This document shows positions 18,771 to 26,473 of a stretch of DNA of 64,000 nucleotides, piece by piece. The notes below the pieces were generated by a model, which was given only the letters and a program-made list of their open reading frames with translations, was not told the DNA's origin and made no database searches. A program made the translations under genes and the position numbers. How positions within the stretch are numbered: position 1 is the stretch's first letter; each line of letters opens with the position of its first letter. The stretch is from NCBI RefSeq assembly GCF_002005565.1, contig NZ_BDJC01000022.1, positions 1-64,000 of the forward strand. The letters are read 5' to 3'. Source of the DNA: Streptomyces sp. JHA26. GTDB lineage: Bacteria; Actinomycetota; Actinomycetes; Streptomycetales; Streptomycetaceae.

Positions 18771-18784
18771 ACTCCCCGGGGAGT
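18771..18784. promoter_or_regulatory. 14-bp perfect palindrome between MMPL and SCO2520-like genes
   Basis: ACTCCCCGGGGAGT is a perfect palindrome 11 nt after the SCO2520-like stop and about 125 bp before the MMPL start. A related sequence, ACTGCCCGGGGAG, lies about 30 bp away at 18742. It may terminate the upstream operon, or the pair may form a binding site for the response regulator of the MMPL operon. I cannot decide between these. Confidence 0.4.
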
Positions 18785-18794
18785 ACGGCGGCGG

Positions 18795-19988
18795 TCAGGC
18801 CCGGTCGACCATCCAGTTGCCGTCCTCCTCGGCGTCGACCCGCACCTCCAGCTCGCGCAGGCTCATGCTCCCCTCCCAGAGCTCCTTGAAGCGCTTCATC
18901 CGGTCCCGTACGTGTTCCTGACGGGCGATGAGCCGTGTCCTGACGTTGACGTCGCGCAGGTCCTGCTCGATCTCGAAGGACACCTCCTCGTCGAAGACGA
19001 TGAAGTCGTTGGTGGTGCCGCGCTGGAGGTGCGGGGGCAGTTCGGGAAGGACCGCCGCGCGTACCTCGATGTGCCGCAGTTCCTGCTCCTCGCACAGCCG
19101 CAGCAGCCGGTCGTCGAGCTCCCGCGCGCTCTCCAGCAGGAACAGCCGGCGCACCGACACGCCGTGTTCGTCGACCGCGTCCTGCTGGGCCTCCAGGTAG
19201 CGGCTGGCGGGCTCGCTGTTCCAGAACTCGCGGTCGACGGAGGTGCTGGTGGCGCAGATGGACTGCTCGGCGGCCCGGGTGAGGGCGAGCATCCAGTCGT
19301 GGTTCTCGCCCGGGCACTCCGCGGTCAGGTTGGTGAGGTCCGCCATGTAGCCGACGACCCGCGTCATCTCCAGGCGGACGAAGGTGTAGAGGATCGAGGG
19401 GCCGGGGGCGAGGACCTCGGCGAAGCTCTTGGCCAGTTCGGGCACGCCCTCGATGCGGGCGCGGTCGAGCGGGGGGTAGGGCTGCTCGGCGCCGTGGCCC
19501 GCCTGGACGAGGTGGTTCTCGACGAGCTGCTTCACGTCCTCGGTGTGCCGGACCAGGCCGGTCCGCAGCTCGTCGTCGTACTGGTTCAGGCCGTCGCGCA
19601 CGGCGGCGGCGTGCTCGGCCAGTGCGGTCTCCACGCGGCGGGTGTGTTCCTCCACCCGCCGGGTGTGCTCCTCCACCAGCAGGTCACGGGTGTGCGGGTC
19701 CCTCGCGCGCGGGTCCTCGGTGGGCCGGCCCAGGCCGTGGACGTACTGGACGAGCACCGCGGCGGCGGCGCACAGGGCGGCGGTCGCTAACTGCCGCAGC
19801 GGGCCGCTGTCCGGGCTCAGCAGTGCGGTGACGCTCCAGGCCAGGGCGCCGAGGACCAGGCCGGTCAGCAGGCGGCGCGGCCACGGGGACTCCCCCGTCA
19901 GGACCGCGGGGCCGGGGACCGCCGGGCCGTCCGTGCGGCCGGGTGCGACGGCCGGGTCGTCGGGCTGGGGTGACTGTGCCGTGCTCAT
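18795..19988 (-). CDS. Membrane-anchored coiled-coil protein, SCO2520-like, unknown function
   Basis: A 397-residue protein. Residues about 35-90 contain two hydrophobic segments (LLTGLVLGALAWSVTALL and LATAALCAAAAVLVQYV) that anchor it. They are followed by a coiled coil with a short internal repeat (VEEHTRR twice) at about 105-160. The C-terminal about 200 residues form a soluble domain rich in charged residues (EFWNSEPASRYLEAQQ, RRLFLLESARELDD, FIVFDEEVSFEIEQDL) that recalls PLD-like or TrmB-C-like sensor folds, without an HKD motif. Last gene of the six-gene operon, 75 nt after the preceding one. It could anchor the soluble partners at the membrane; this is inference. Confidence 0.72.
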   Translation of the reverse strand: MSTAQSPQPDDPAVAPGRTDGPAVPGPAVLTGESPWPRRLLTGLVLGALAWSVTALLSPDSGPLRQLATAALCAAAAVLVQYVHGLGRPTEDPRARDPHTRDLLVEEHTRRVEEHTRRVETALAEHAAAVRDGLNQYDDELRTGLVRHTEDVKQLVENHLVQAGHGAEQPYPPLDRARIEGVPELAKSFAEVLAPGPSILYTFVRLEMTRVVGYMADLTNLTAECPGENHDWMLALTRAAEQSICATSTSVDREFWNSEPASRYLEAQQDAVDEHGVSVRRLFLLESARELDDRLLRLCEEQELRHIEVRAAVLPELPPHLQRGTTNDFIVFDEEVSFEIEQDLRDVNVRTRLIARQEHVRDRMKRFKELWEGSMSLRELEVRVDAEEDGNWMVDRA

Positions 19989-20063
19989 CTCGCTTCTCCC
20001 CCCGTTGGGATACGCGTCGGATCGGGGTGCTGCGGGGATGTGCGTGGGAGGTCGTGCCGTCGC

Positions 20064-21041
20064 TCAGGACGCCGGCTCCACCTCCCGGTGGGCCGAGGGG
20101 ATCGCGTGCAGCGTCAGCTGGTCGCGGATGCGCTGCACCAGCGTTCGCCACTGGCGGGTGAAGCCGGGCCGCTCCTCCAGCGGGTCCCACAGCGCGGCCA
20201 GCTCCTGGGGCACCCGGGCACGCGGCATCCACAGGTGCAGCAGGTGGTGGACGGCGGGGCGCAGGGCCTCGACGACGGCGAGGCCGTGTTCCGGGCCGCC
20301 GCCCAGGCGGATGCCGTCGAGCATGCGGACCAGGGTGGTGAGCAGCCAGTCGTGCAGGGCGAGGTCGTCGCACAGGGCGGCGAGGTCGGCGCCGGCGGTG
20401 TCCTCGGGCACCCGGAGCAGGACGGTGCGCAGTTCGTCCTCGGCGAGCGTGAACCGTTCGATCGACGGGCCCTCGCCCGGCGGGGCGGGCAGGGCCGCCC
20501 AGCGCAGCCGGGTGGGGCGGGACCGCAGGGGCGGCCGGTGGTCGAGGAGGGGGTGGCGCAGCAGCCGGGTGAGCAGCCCGTCGGCGATCAGTCCGGCGTC
20601 GAGGTCGCCGTGCCGCCCGCCGCCGAGCACGCCCTGCGCGACCGCCTCGCGGGGCAGCCGGCCGAGCGGTTCGACCACGCCGGGCCGCACCAGGTAGTGG
20701 CCCCAGGGCCGGCGCTGGTCGGGTCCGGCGGCGGGGACGCGGAAGTGGGCGGAGACCTGCAGGACGCGGCCCTCGGTGAGCGCGGCCCGCGCGACGACCG
20801 TGCCGACCGCGCGGACCCGGGCGCCGTTGGCGCTGGGCAGGGGGCAGTCGACGCCGGTGAGGGTGTCGGGGGAACGCGCGTAGAGGTTGGGGCGTTCGGA
20901 GAGCAGGACGCGTTCGTCGGCGCGCAGGCCCAGGAGCTGGGCGGCGGCGCGGATGTCGAGGGCCTGCCGGGTGGGCAGCAGGCAGGTGCGGACCTCTCCG
21001 CAGGCGAGCACGGAGTCCGGCGCGTTCTCCCGCGGCGCCAT
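20064..21041 (-). CDS. SCO2521-family protein, unknown function
   Basis: A 325-residue protein without membrane segment or known catalytic motif. It begins with a beta-rich part (ACGEVRTCLLPTRQALDI) and becomes mostly helical toward the C-terminus (LHDWLLTTLVRMLDGIRLGGG, VHHLLHLWMPRARVPQELA). I recognise it as the actinobacterial family that I recall NCBI naming after SCO2521. The start ATG follows the stop of the preceding gene by a single nucleotide, so translation is coupled. It always appears, as far as I know, with the P-loop gene two places upstream, which points to a shared complex. Confidence 0.78.
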   Translation of the reverse strand: MAPRENAPDSVLACGEVRTCLLPTRQALDIRAAAQLLGLRADERVLLSERPNLYARSPDTLTGVDCPLPSANGARVRAVGTVVARAALTEGRVLQVSAHFRVPAAGPDQRRPWGHYLVRPGVVEPLGRLPREAVAQGVLGGGRHGDLDAGLIADGLLTRLLRHPLLDHRPPLRSRPTRLRWAALPAPPGEGPSIERFTLAEDELRTVLLRVPEDTAGADLAALCDDLALHDWLLTTLVRMLDGIRLGGGPEHGLAVVEALRPAVHHLLHLWMPRARVPQELAALWDPLEERPGFTRQWRTLVQRIRDQLTLHAIPSAHREVEPAS

Positions 21042-21042
21042 G

Positions 21043-22008
21043 TCAGAGCCCCGCGTAGTAGACGTAGGAGATGCGGTCGGCGACCGAGTCGGGGACGGTC
21101 GTCCGCTCGCCGGCGGACCGTTTGGCCGCCTGGTCCAGCGCGTGCGGGTCGACCTCGATCTGGTCGAGGATCACGCGGACGGCGTGCTCGACGGGCAGGA
21201 ACCGGGTCGGCAGCACCGAGCAGGTCCGGTAGGCGGCGAACGGGTCGGCGCGGGGGTTGAGCCGCAGCAGCGAGGGCAGTTCGTCCCAGTCGTCGGGGAA
21301 GCCGGCGGTGGTGTGCGGCTGGGGGACGAGGACGGCCTCGCCCTGGTTGCGCAGCAGGCCGAGGCGGGCGAGCTGCCACACCGCGGCGAGGAAGGGGCAG
21401 GACCAGGTGCGCTGCCCGTCGGCGTCGTCGCTCCACAGCTCGACGTCGAGGAAGACGGAGTGGCGGCGGGCCGCGGTCTCCCGGGGCGGCTGCCAGGGGA
21501 CGGCGCGCTTCATCGCCTGCGGGGCGCGGGCGACGGGGCTGCGCTCGCCGTTGGCCAGCCAGCCGCTCTGCGCGGCGGGCGGCCGCATGCCGTAGCTGCC
21601 GGGCGGCGGCGACTCGACGATGCGGCCGGCCACCGCCTCGGCGACGGGCACCTTGCCGGTGACGGCGCAGCCGGACTCGCGGGCGAGGTAGTCGACGGTC
21701 AGCCCCGCACGGTCGGCCTCCTCCAGGAGCATGGGGACGACCTCGGCGGGGGTGGAGAAGCGGGTGAAGTAGTCGTCGACGAGGAAGCAGGTGCTGATCC
21801 GGGCGCGCTTGCCGCCGGTGCGGGCGACGGCGGCGGCGCGGGCCGCCTCCGCCCAGGGGCGGACCTGGGTGAAGTGCTCCCGCAGCCGCTCGGGGCCGGC
21901 CTCGAAGTCCTCCATGTAGAGGTGACCCAGCTCCAGGGAGAGATGGGCCAGCGGCACCGCCTCGGTGCGCGGCTCGGCGGCGGTCTCGCGGAACCGGGTC
22001 TCCGTCAC
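21043..22008 (-). CDS. SCO2522-family protein, unknown function
   Basis: A 321-residue soluble protein beginning TETRFRETAAEPRTEAVPL. Conserved-looking blocks are LSLELGHLYMEDF, ARISTCFLVDDYFTRF and SVFLDVELWSDD; the spaced acidic residues after beta-strand-like stretches suggest an enzyme-like alpha/beta fold, but I cannot name it. The GTG at 22008 overlaps the stop of the P-loop gene as GTGA; an open frame continues upstream to 22263, but only as the shadow of that gene. It belongs to what I recall as the SCO2522 family, found with the P-loop protein. Confidence 0.78.
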   Translation of the reverse strand: MTETRFRETAAEPRTEAVPLAHLSLELGHLYMEDFEAGPERLREHFTQVRPWAEAARAAAVARTGGKRARISTCFLVDDYFTRFSTPAEVVPMLLEEADRAGLTVDYLARESGCAVTGKVPVAEAVAGRIVESPPPGSYGMRPPAAQSGWLANGERSPVARAPQAMKRAVPWQPPRETAARRHSVFLDVELWSDDADGQRTWSCPFLAAVWQLARLGLLRNQGEAVLVPQPHTTAGFPDDWDELPSLLRLNPRADPFAAYRTCSVLPTRFLPVEHAVRVILDQIEVDPHALDQAAKRSAGERTTVPDSVADRISYVYYAGL

Positions 22009-22922
22009 GGCCGCCCCCAGTACGTGTCGTCCGTCAGGCGCCGGGCGATCTCCTCCAGCGCTTCCAGGGTCTCCTTGTTGGCGATCTGGGTGGAGAGCAC
22101 GTCCTCCTCGGTGATCAGCTGTTCGCGCCACTGGAGTATGGGTTCCAGCGGCACGACGCCGAGGACGACGCTGTCGCCGATGCGGTGCTCGGCGGCGAGC
22201 CTGCGCAGCGCCTCGTCGCAGGCCTGCATCCAGGCGGCCTGGGCGGGTGAGCCCTGGGACCACAGCGGCGACTCGGGGTCGGGCACGGCGGCCCGGACGA
22301 AGCGGACGGCGGCGTGCAGCGCCTCCTCGTCGTGGCCGCGTTCGACGCCGCCGCGGATGATGCCGTGCTCGGCGTGGACCAGTCCGGAGGCGGCGATCAC
22401 GTGCTGGCGGGTCCAGCGGTGGAAGACGAGCCAGCGGAAGGGGACGAACTGCATCCGGGGGTGGGCGGTCGCCGCGAGGACCATGTCGACGGCGTAGCTG
22501 CGGCCGGCGCTGAGGTCCACGACGATCAGGTCGAACTCGCCGTTGAGACGCAGCAGCAGGTCGATACAGCGTTCGAGGGCGTCCTCGTCGGTGGCGAACT
22601 CGCCGCCGCCCGCGTCGCCGGGGAACAGGACCAGCCGGCCGGACTGGTTGGGGCGGGAGCGCAGCAGGGGGTGCTCGGTCTGCCGCCAGACGTCGATCCG
22701 GGCGGGCTCGGCGATCTCGCCCTCCAGGTAGGAGTGGAGGCCGCGTTCCTCGGTGCCGCGCATGGCGCCGGGCACGTCGAAGACGGCGGCGGCCGTGGGC
22801 GAGCCGAAGTCGAAGTCCACGTAGGCCACGTGGTCTCCGGTGAGGGCGCGCTGGTAGGCCAGGTTGGCGCTGGTCACCGAGCGGCCGGTGCCTCCCTTGT
22901 CGGAGGCGGCGAAGACGAGCAC
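22005..22922 (-). CDS. SCO2523-family MinD-like ATPase with variant P-loop
   Basis: A 305-residue protein of the SIMIBI/MinD-ParA fold. It opens VLVFAASDKGGTGRS: the signature Lys of the deviant Walker A (KGG) is present, but the second, phosphate-binding Lys is replaced by Arg (KGGTGRS instead of KGGxGKT). A Walker A'-like YVDFDFGSP follows at about residue 35 and a Walker B-like LIVVDLSAGRS at about 125. ATP binding is likely, hydrolysis uncertain. A GTG at 22928 overlaps the upstream stop (GTGA), but the AGGAGG site is 7 nt from the GTG at 22922, so I prefer the latter. Both sides are coupled by 4-nt overlaps or nearly so. Confidence 0.82.
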   Translation of the reverse strand: MLVFAASDKGGTGRSVTSANLAYQRALTGDHVAYVDFDFGSPTAAAVFDVPGAMRGTEERGLHSYLEGEIAEPARIDVWRQTEHPLLRSRPNQSGRLVLFPGDAGGGEFATDEDALERCIDLLLRLNGEFDLIVVDLSAGRSYAVDMVLAATAHPRMQFVPFRWLVFHRWTRQHVIAASGLVHAEHGIIRGGVERGHDEEALHAAVRFVRAAVPDPESPLWSQGSPAQAAWMQACDEALRRLAAEHRIGDSVVLGVVPLEPILQWREQLITEEDVLSTQIANKETLEALEEIARRLTDDTYWGRP

Positions 22923-22924
22923 GC

Positions 22925-24769
22925 TCACACCTCCTGTGCTGCGGCGCCCCTGGCCTGGGCCAGGGTGTCGAGTTCCTGAAGGACGGGCAGGGCGAGGGCG
23001 AAGGCGGTGGCGGGCCGGTCGTCGACCAGGCTGCGGGCGTGGTCGAGGCGGCTCTCGATGCTGCGCATCGCCCGGGCTCTGCTTCCGTCGGCGGCGGCGG
23101 ACGCCTCCAGCTGTTCCTTGCCGAACAGGTGGGTGGCCTCGCTGAGCAGTTCGCGGGCCAGTTCGGCTAGTTCGGGGCTGCGGATGGGCTGCTGCTCGTA
23201 CAGGTTGCGGGCGGCGACGAGGCATTCGGTGACGCGCTCGGTGATGCTCCAGGACATGCGCAGCTCGGCGTCGCGCGCGCCGGGGTAGACGGCCCGGACG
23301 TTGTCCCAGAGACCGGCGCCCTCGTCGTCCTCTATCCGCCGGTTCCACAGGTGCTCGAAGGTCTGTTCGGCGAGGCGGAGCAGCCGGTCCTGTGCGCCGA
23401 CGTTCCGGGAGAGTTCGGCGAGCTGGATGATCCGCTTGAGGAGCTGGGCGGAGAAGTCGGTCATGCGCCACAGGAGGAGCCCGCCGGAGCGCTCGGATCC
23501 GGCGAGCGGCATGGTGACGCCGGGGTTGTGCAGTCGGATGGTGGGGTCGTCCCGGGTCATCCGGCTGGTGACGCGGCCGCGGTCGGCCAGGCGTTCCATG
23601 ATGGCGACGGTGCGGGTGAGGTCGTCGTCGGTGGCCTTCCGGCGGACCAGGTCGTGGACGAGGATGGCGGCGACGGTGAGGGAGAAGTACTCGGACTCCA
23701 GCTGCAGGCCGGTGGTCTGCCAGGGCAGGTCCTCCAGGGGCCAGCGTTCGGATCCGAAGCGGGCGATCGCGGACCAGTACTGCTGGCTGAGTTCCCAGCG
23801 CAGGCGCAGTGCCTCGGCGAGCTTCTGCTGGTCGGCGTCGAGCAGACCGAGGGTGAGGGTGCGCTCGGAGAACAGGTCCTGGATACCGTCCAGGGCGACG
23901 ACGGTGAAGTACACGTAGGGCAGCCGGTCGGCGATGCCGTCGGGCTGGCCGGGCACCTGGACGGCCAGGTCGGTGACCTTGGGCGCGTCCTGGACGATGC
24001 CCCAGGCCCAGCCGCACTCGAAGAGCTGGCTCTCGTCCCGGATGCCCTCGTCGAACTGGATGCCGCGGGTGAGGCTCTCGATGATCGTGGCGCGCAGGGG
24101 ACGCAGTCTTCGGGAGAACTGCTGGAGGGCGATCCGGTCGGACTGGCTGCCCTGGCCGATGACCTGGATCAGCCTGCGGCCCTGCTCGGACTCGGCGTCG
24201 AAGACGTTGACGGTGAAGGAGCGCAGCAGGCTGATCATGGCGGAGGTCAGCCGGGCGTTCGTGGCCTCGCGCAGCTCGGCGATCGCCTTGAGGATCTCGG
24301 GGCGGGTGGTGGTGGTCTCGTAGACCTTGAGGTATCCGAGGGTGGCGAGGCAGAGCGTGACGGACATGGAGTAGGAGTCCACCACGCCCAGCTGGCCCTG
24401 CTCGTGGGTGAGCTGCCCCCGGGGGTCGGCCGGTTTGAAGTAGTGCCCGCCGGCGAAGGTGGGGCTGTCGTCCGGTCCGGTGTGGGTGCGCATGAACTGG
24501 GTCAGCGCCGTGATCAGGTTGGCGGGGATCTCCAGCCGGGTGCCGACCCTCTCCAGCGCGCGCAGCACGTCGCGTTCGGTGGTGTCGGGCTGGTCGAGGC
24601 GGAACGCGGGGACCTCGGTCGCCGGATACAGCAGGCACAGCAGCCGCTCCGCGTCCGCGACGCTGCTCAGTCCGTCGGTGGGCCCCTGGACCAGCTTCCC
24701 GTCGTCGAACGAGTGGCGGGCCATGGCCTGCCAGATGTCCAACAGGTGCTGGCGTGGCTTGATCTGCAT
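22925..24769 (-). CDS. SCO2524-family large helical protein, unknown function
   Basis: A 614-residue protein, predicted by eye to be almost all alpha-helical and without transmembrane segments. It starts MQIKPRQHLLDIWQAMARHSF. Notable blocks are AGGHYFKPADPRGQL, SYSMSVTLCLATLGYLKV, DRLPYVYFTVVALDGIQDLFSERT and LWRMTDFSAQLLKRIIQLAELS. No enzyme motif is visible; it resembles a large scaffold or solenoid. The ATG at 24769 has GAGGGG about 9 nt upstream. Its TGA overlaps the start region of the variant P-loop ATPase. I recall the family as SCO2524. The strict coupling suggests a direct partner of the ATPase. Confidence 0.8.
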   Translation of the reverse strand: MQIKPRQHLLDIWQAMARHSFDDGKLVQGPTDGLSSVADAERLLCLLYPATEVPAFRLDQPDTTERDVLRALERVGTRLEIPANLITALTQFMRTHTGPDDSPTFAGGHYFKPADPRGQLTHEQGQLGVVDSYSMSVTLCLATLGYLKVYETTTTRPEILKAIAELREATNARLTSAMISLLRSFTVNVFDAESEQGRRLIQVIGQGSQSDRIALQQFSRRLRPLRATIIESLTRGIQFDEGIRDESQLFECGWAWGIVQDAPKVTDLAVQVPGQPDGIADRLPYVYFTVVALDGIQDLFSERTLTLGLLDADQQKLAEALRLRWELSQQYWSAIARFGSERWPLEDLPWQTTGLQLESEYFSLTVAAILVHDLVRRKATDDDLTRTVAIMERLADRGRVTSRMTRDDPTIRLHNPGVTMPLAGSERSGGLLLWRMTDFSAQLLKRIIQLAELSRNVGAQDRLLRLAEQTFEHLWNRRIEDDEGAGLWDNVRAVYPGARDAELRMSWSITERVTECLVAARNLYEQQPIRSPELAELARELLSEATHLFGKEQLEASAAADGSRARAMRSIESRLDHARSLVDDRPATAFALALPVLQELDTLAQARGAAAQEV

Positions 24770-24837
24770 CCCCGTACCCCTCGTACAGATCTCGTTGCCC
24801 TGTGTTCAGACCGTGCGCTCAGACATGGTCCCCGTTC

Positions 24838-25587
24838 TCACGGGGCGGCAATCTCCGCGTTCCGCTGTCCCAGGGCGAGGAGGATTCCCTCGTGTCCCGG
24901 CCGCACCACGTGGTGCAGGTCGTGGATCTCCAGTTCCTTGCAGTAGGGGATCAGGCTCTCCCTGGCCCGGTCCTCGTTCACCCGGTAGGCCGGGTAGCGG
25001 TGTTCCCCGACCCGGTATCCGACCGACTCCTTCATGAAGGCGGCGGCGAAGGGTGCTCCCTCGCCGAGCGCGTTCATGAAGCACCGCACGCCCCGTTGGA
25101 ACTCCTCGGGGCACTCGGACATCGAGTCGGCGACGAAGAACATCGTCCCGATGTCCCAGCGGGTCTGCCCGTCGAGGTCGAAGAGGTTGCCCTGCTCCAC
25201 CCGGACGATCTCGCTGAACCGGGCCCTCGGCTCCAGGTCGCGGTAGGCCGGGGCCTCCCGGAGCTCCTCCCAGAAGGCGTCCCAGGCCGTGTCGTACCCC
25301 TGGGCGGAGGCCTGCCTCTTCAGGTACTCGACGTTCGGGCCGGCGTACTCGAGGAGGAGCACCTTCTCGCACCAGGGGAGCATGGACAGGGCGGGGTAGA
25401 GGTTCGCACCGGCACCGACGTCGACACCCCGGACGGCGTCCGGTACGGCCCCCTCGAAGCAGCGGCTGAAGTGGTCGCGCATCAGGCGCACGATCAGCCG
25501 GTCGACCTCGAGTGGGGTCCGGTAGTTGTTGTCGACATACACCTCGGGATCGAATTTCGACCAAGGCGCGTCGGCATTGCGGTCCAT
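24838..25587 (-). CDS. SCO2525-family SAM-dependent methyltransferase (NNMT/PNMT-like)
   Basis: A 249-residue class I methyltransferase. The glycine-rich SAM loop is VDVGAGANLYPALSM at about residue 55, followed by the acidic ribose-binding LLLEYAGPN. The C-terminal half (FVADSMSECPEEF, then MKESVGYRVGEHRYPAYRV) resembles the NNMT/PNMT/TEMT small-molecule N-methyltransferases more than tRNA or protein methylases. The start ATG at 25587 has AGGG nearby; a GTG at 25593 is also possible. It is the first gene of the six-gene operon, 68 nt before the SCO2524-like gene. The substrate is unknown and is a key question for the system. Confidence 0.82.
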   Translation of the reverse strand: MDRNADAPWSKFDPEVYVDNNYRTPLEVDRLIVRLMRDHFSRCFEGAVPDAVRGVDVGAGANLYPALSMLPWCEKVLLLEYAGPNVEYLKRQASAQGYDTAWDAFWEELREAPAYRDLEPRARFSEIVRVEQGNLFDLDGQTRWDIGTMFFVADSMSECPEEFQRGVRCFMNALGEGAPFAAAFMKESVGYRVGEHRYPAYRVNEDRARESLIPYCKELEIHDLHHVVRPGHEGILLALGQRNAEIAAP

Positions 25588-25912
25588 AGTCACCCTGCCG
25601 CGTTCCGTTCGCTTGTGGACAAGACCGCGCGTGCGAGCACGGGTCCTGTGGACGCCGACCGGTGAAGAGGCGTCTCCTTGTTCGCAAGATAGGCCGCCAC
25701 CATGCATCCGGACAGCCGGGAACCCGCCAGTCCACATCCTTCGGGCGCACGTCAGGCGCACCGTTGCACACCCTAACTCTCCCTTGCACGGCGGGAGTTG
25801 GGCGCTCACTCTAGCCAGAAGGAGCACCGGGCCGCCAGCGGGACCGTTCATTCCATCGAGTGCGTCCCGATGCCCGTCGTGTTGACGTCCGCACATCCTG
25901 ACTGGGGGTGGC
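25588..25912. other. Divergent intergenic region, methyltransferase / GNAT
   Basis: This 325-bp gap must contain the promoter of the six-gene operon and that of the GNAT gene. Visible structure: TTGCAC at 25764-25769 and again at 25784-25789 (exact 20-bp phase, same orientation), and AACTC...GAGTT arms around the second copy. Two helical turns between copies suggests binding on one DNA face. I see no small gene. Confidence 0.4.
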
Positions 25913-26467
25913 ATGACCGCCGAACCGCTGGAACGCGCCCTGGACCGCCACGAGCAACTCACGCAGCGGGGGCCGTTCCCGGACGCCCTGCCCCCGGTCC
26001 TGCGGACGGCACGGGAGTCCGACCTGCCTGAACTGCGACGACTCGACGAGGAGGTCTTCCAGGAGGTCGCCTATCCGGGCTTCCTGCTGCGCCAGCTCTT
26101 CGACATGTACGCGGACCACTTCCTGGTCCTCGACGGCGGCGGGGGCCGGCTGCGCGGCTACGTGCTGGCCGCCACGACGACGCCGGCGCTCGGCCGGGAC
26201 AGCTGGATCCTCGGCCTGTGCGTGGCCCGGGACCGCCGCCGGAACGGGCTCGGCCGGGAACTGATGACGGAGATCCTGGCCCGGTTGCGCCGGGACGGCG
26301 TCGAGCGGGTCCGCCTCACCGTGGAGCCCGCCAACCACGCCGCGATCCTGCTCTACCGCTCCCTCGGTTTCGATCCCGAGGGTCCCGACGCCGGACTGCG
26401 CCCGGACTACTTCGGGCCCGGCATGGACCGCCTCGTGCTGTGCCTGGACCTCACCGGGAACCGCTGA
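25913..26467 (+). CDS. GNAT-family N-acetyltransferase
   Basis: A 184-residue acetyltransferase. The GNAT core spans about residues 35-175, with motif A (LCVARDRRRNGLGRELM, acetyl-CoA pyrophosphate loop R/Q-x-x-G-x-G/A) and the downstream block TVEPANHAAILLYRSLGFDPEG. The 35-residue N-terminal extension is outside the fold. The ATG at 25913 follows GGGGGTGGC. It is divergent from the six-gene operon and ends 6 nt from the convergent TerB-like gene. Acceptor unknown; RimI-like protein acetylation or a small molecule are both possible. Confidence 0.88.
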   Translation: MTAEPLERALDRHEQLTQRGPFPDALPPVLRTARESDLPELRRLDEEVFQEVAYPGFLLRQLFDMYADHFLVLDGGGGRLRGYVLAATTTPALGRDSWILGLCVARDRRRNGLGRELMTEILARLRRDGVERVRLTVEPANHAAILLYRSLGFDPEGPDAGLRPDYFGPGMDRLVLCLDLTGNR

Positions 26468-26473
26468 GCGGCG

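Noticed and set aside
22009-22263. Upstream extension of the SCO2522-like frame.
   Set aside because: It lies inside the variant P-loop gene in another frame. The GTGA overlap at 22008 is the natural start.
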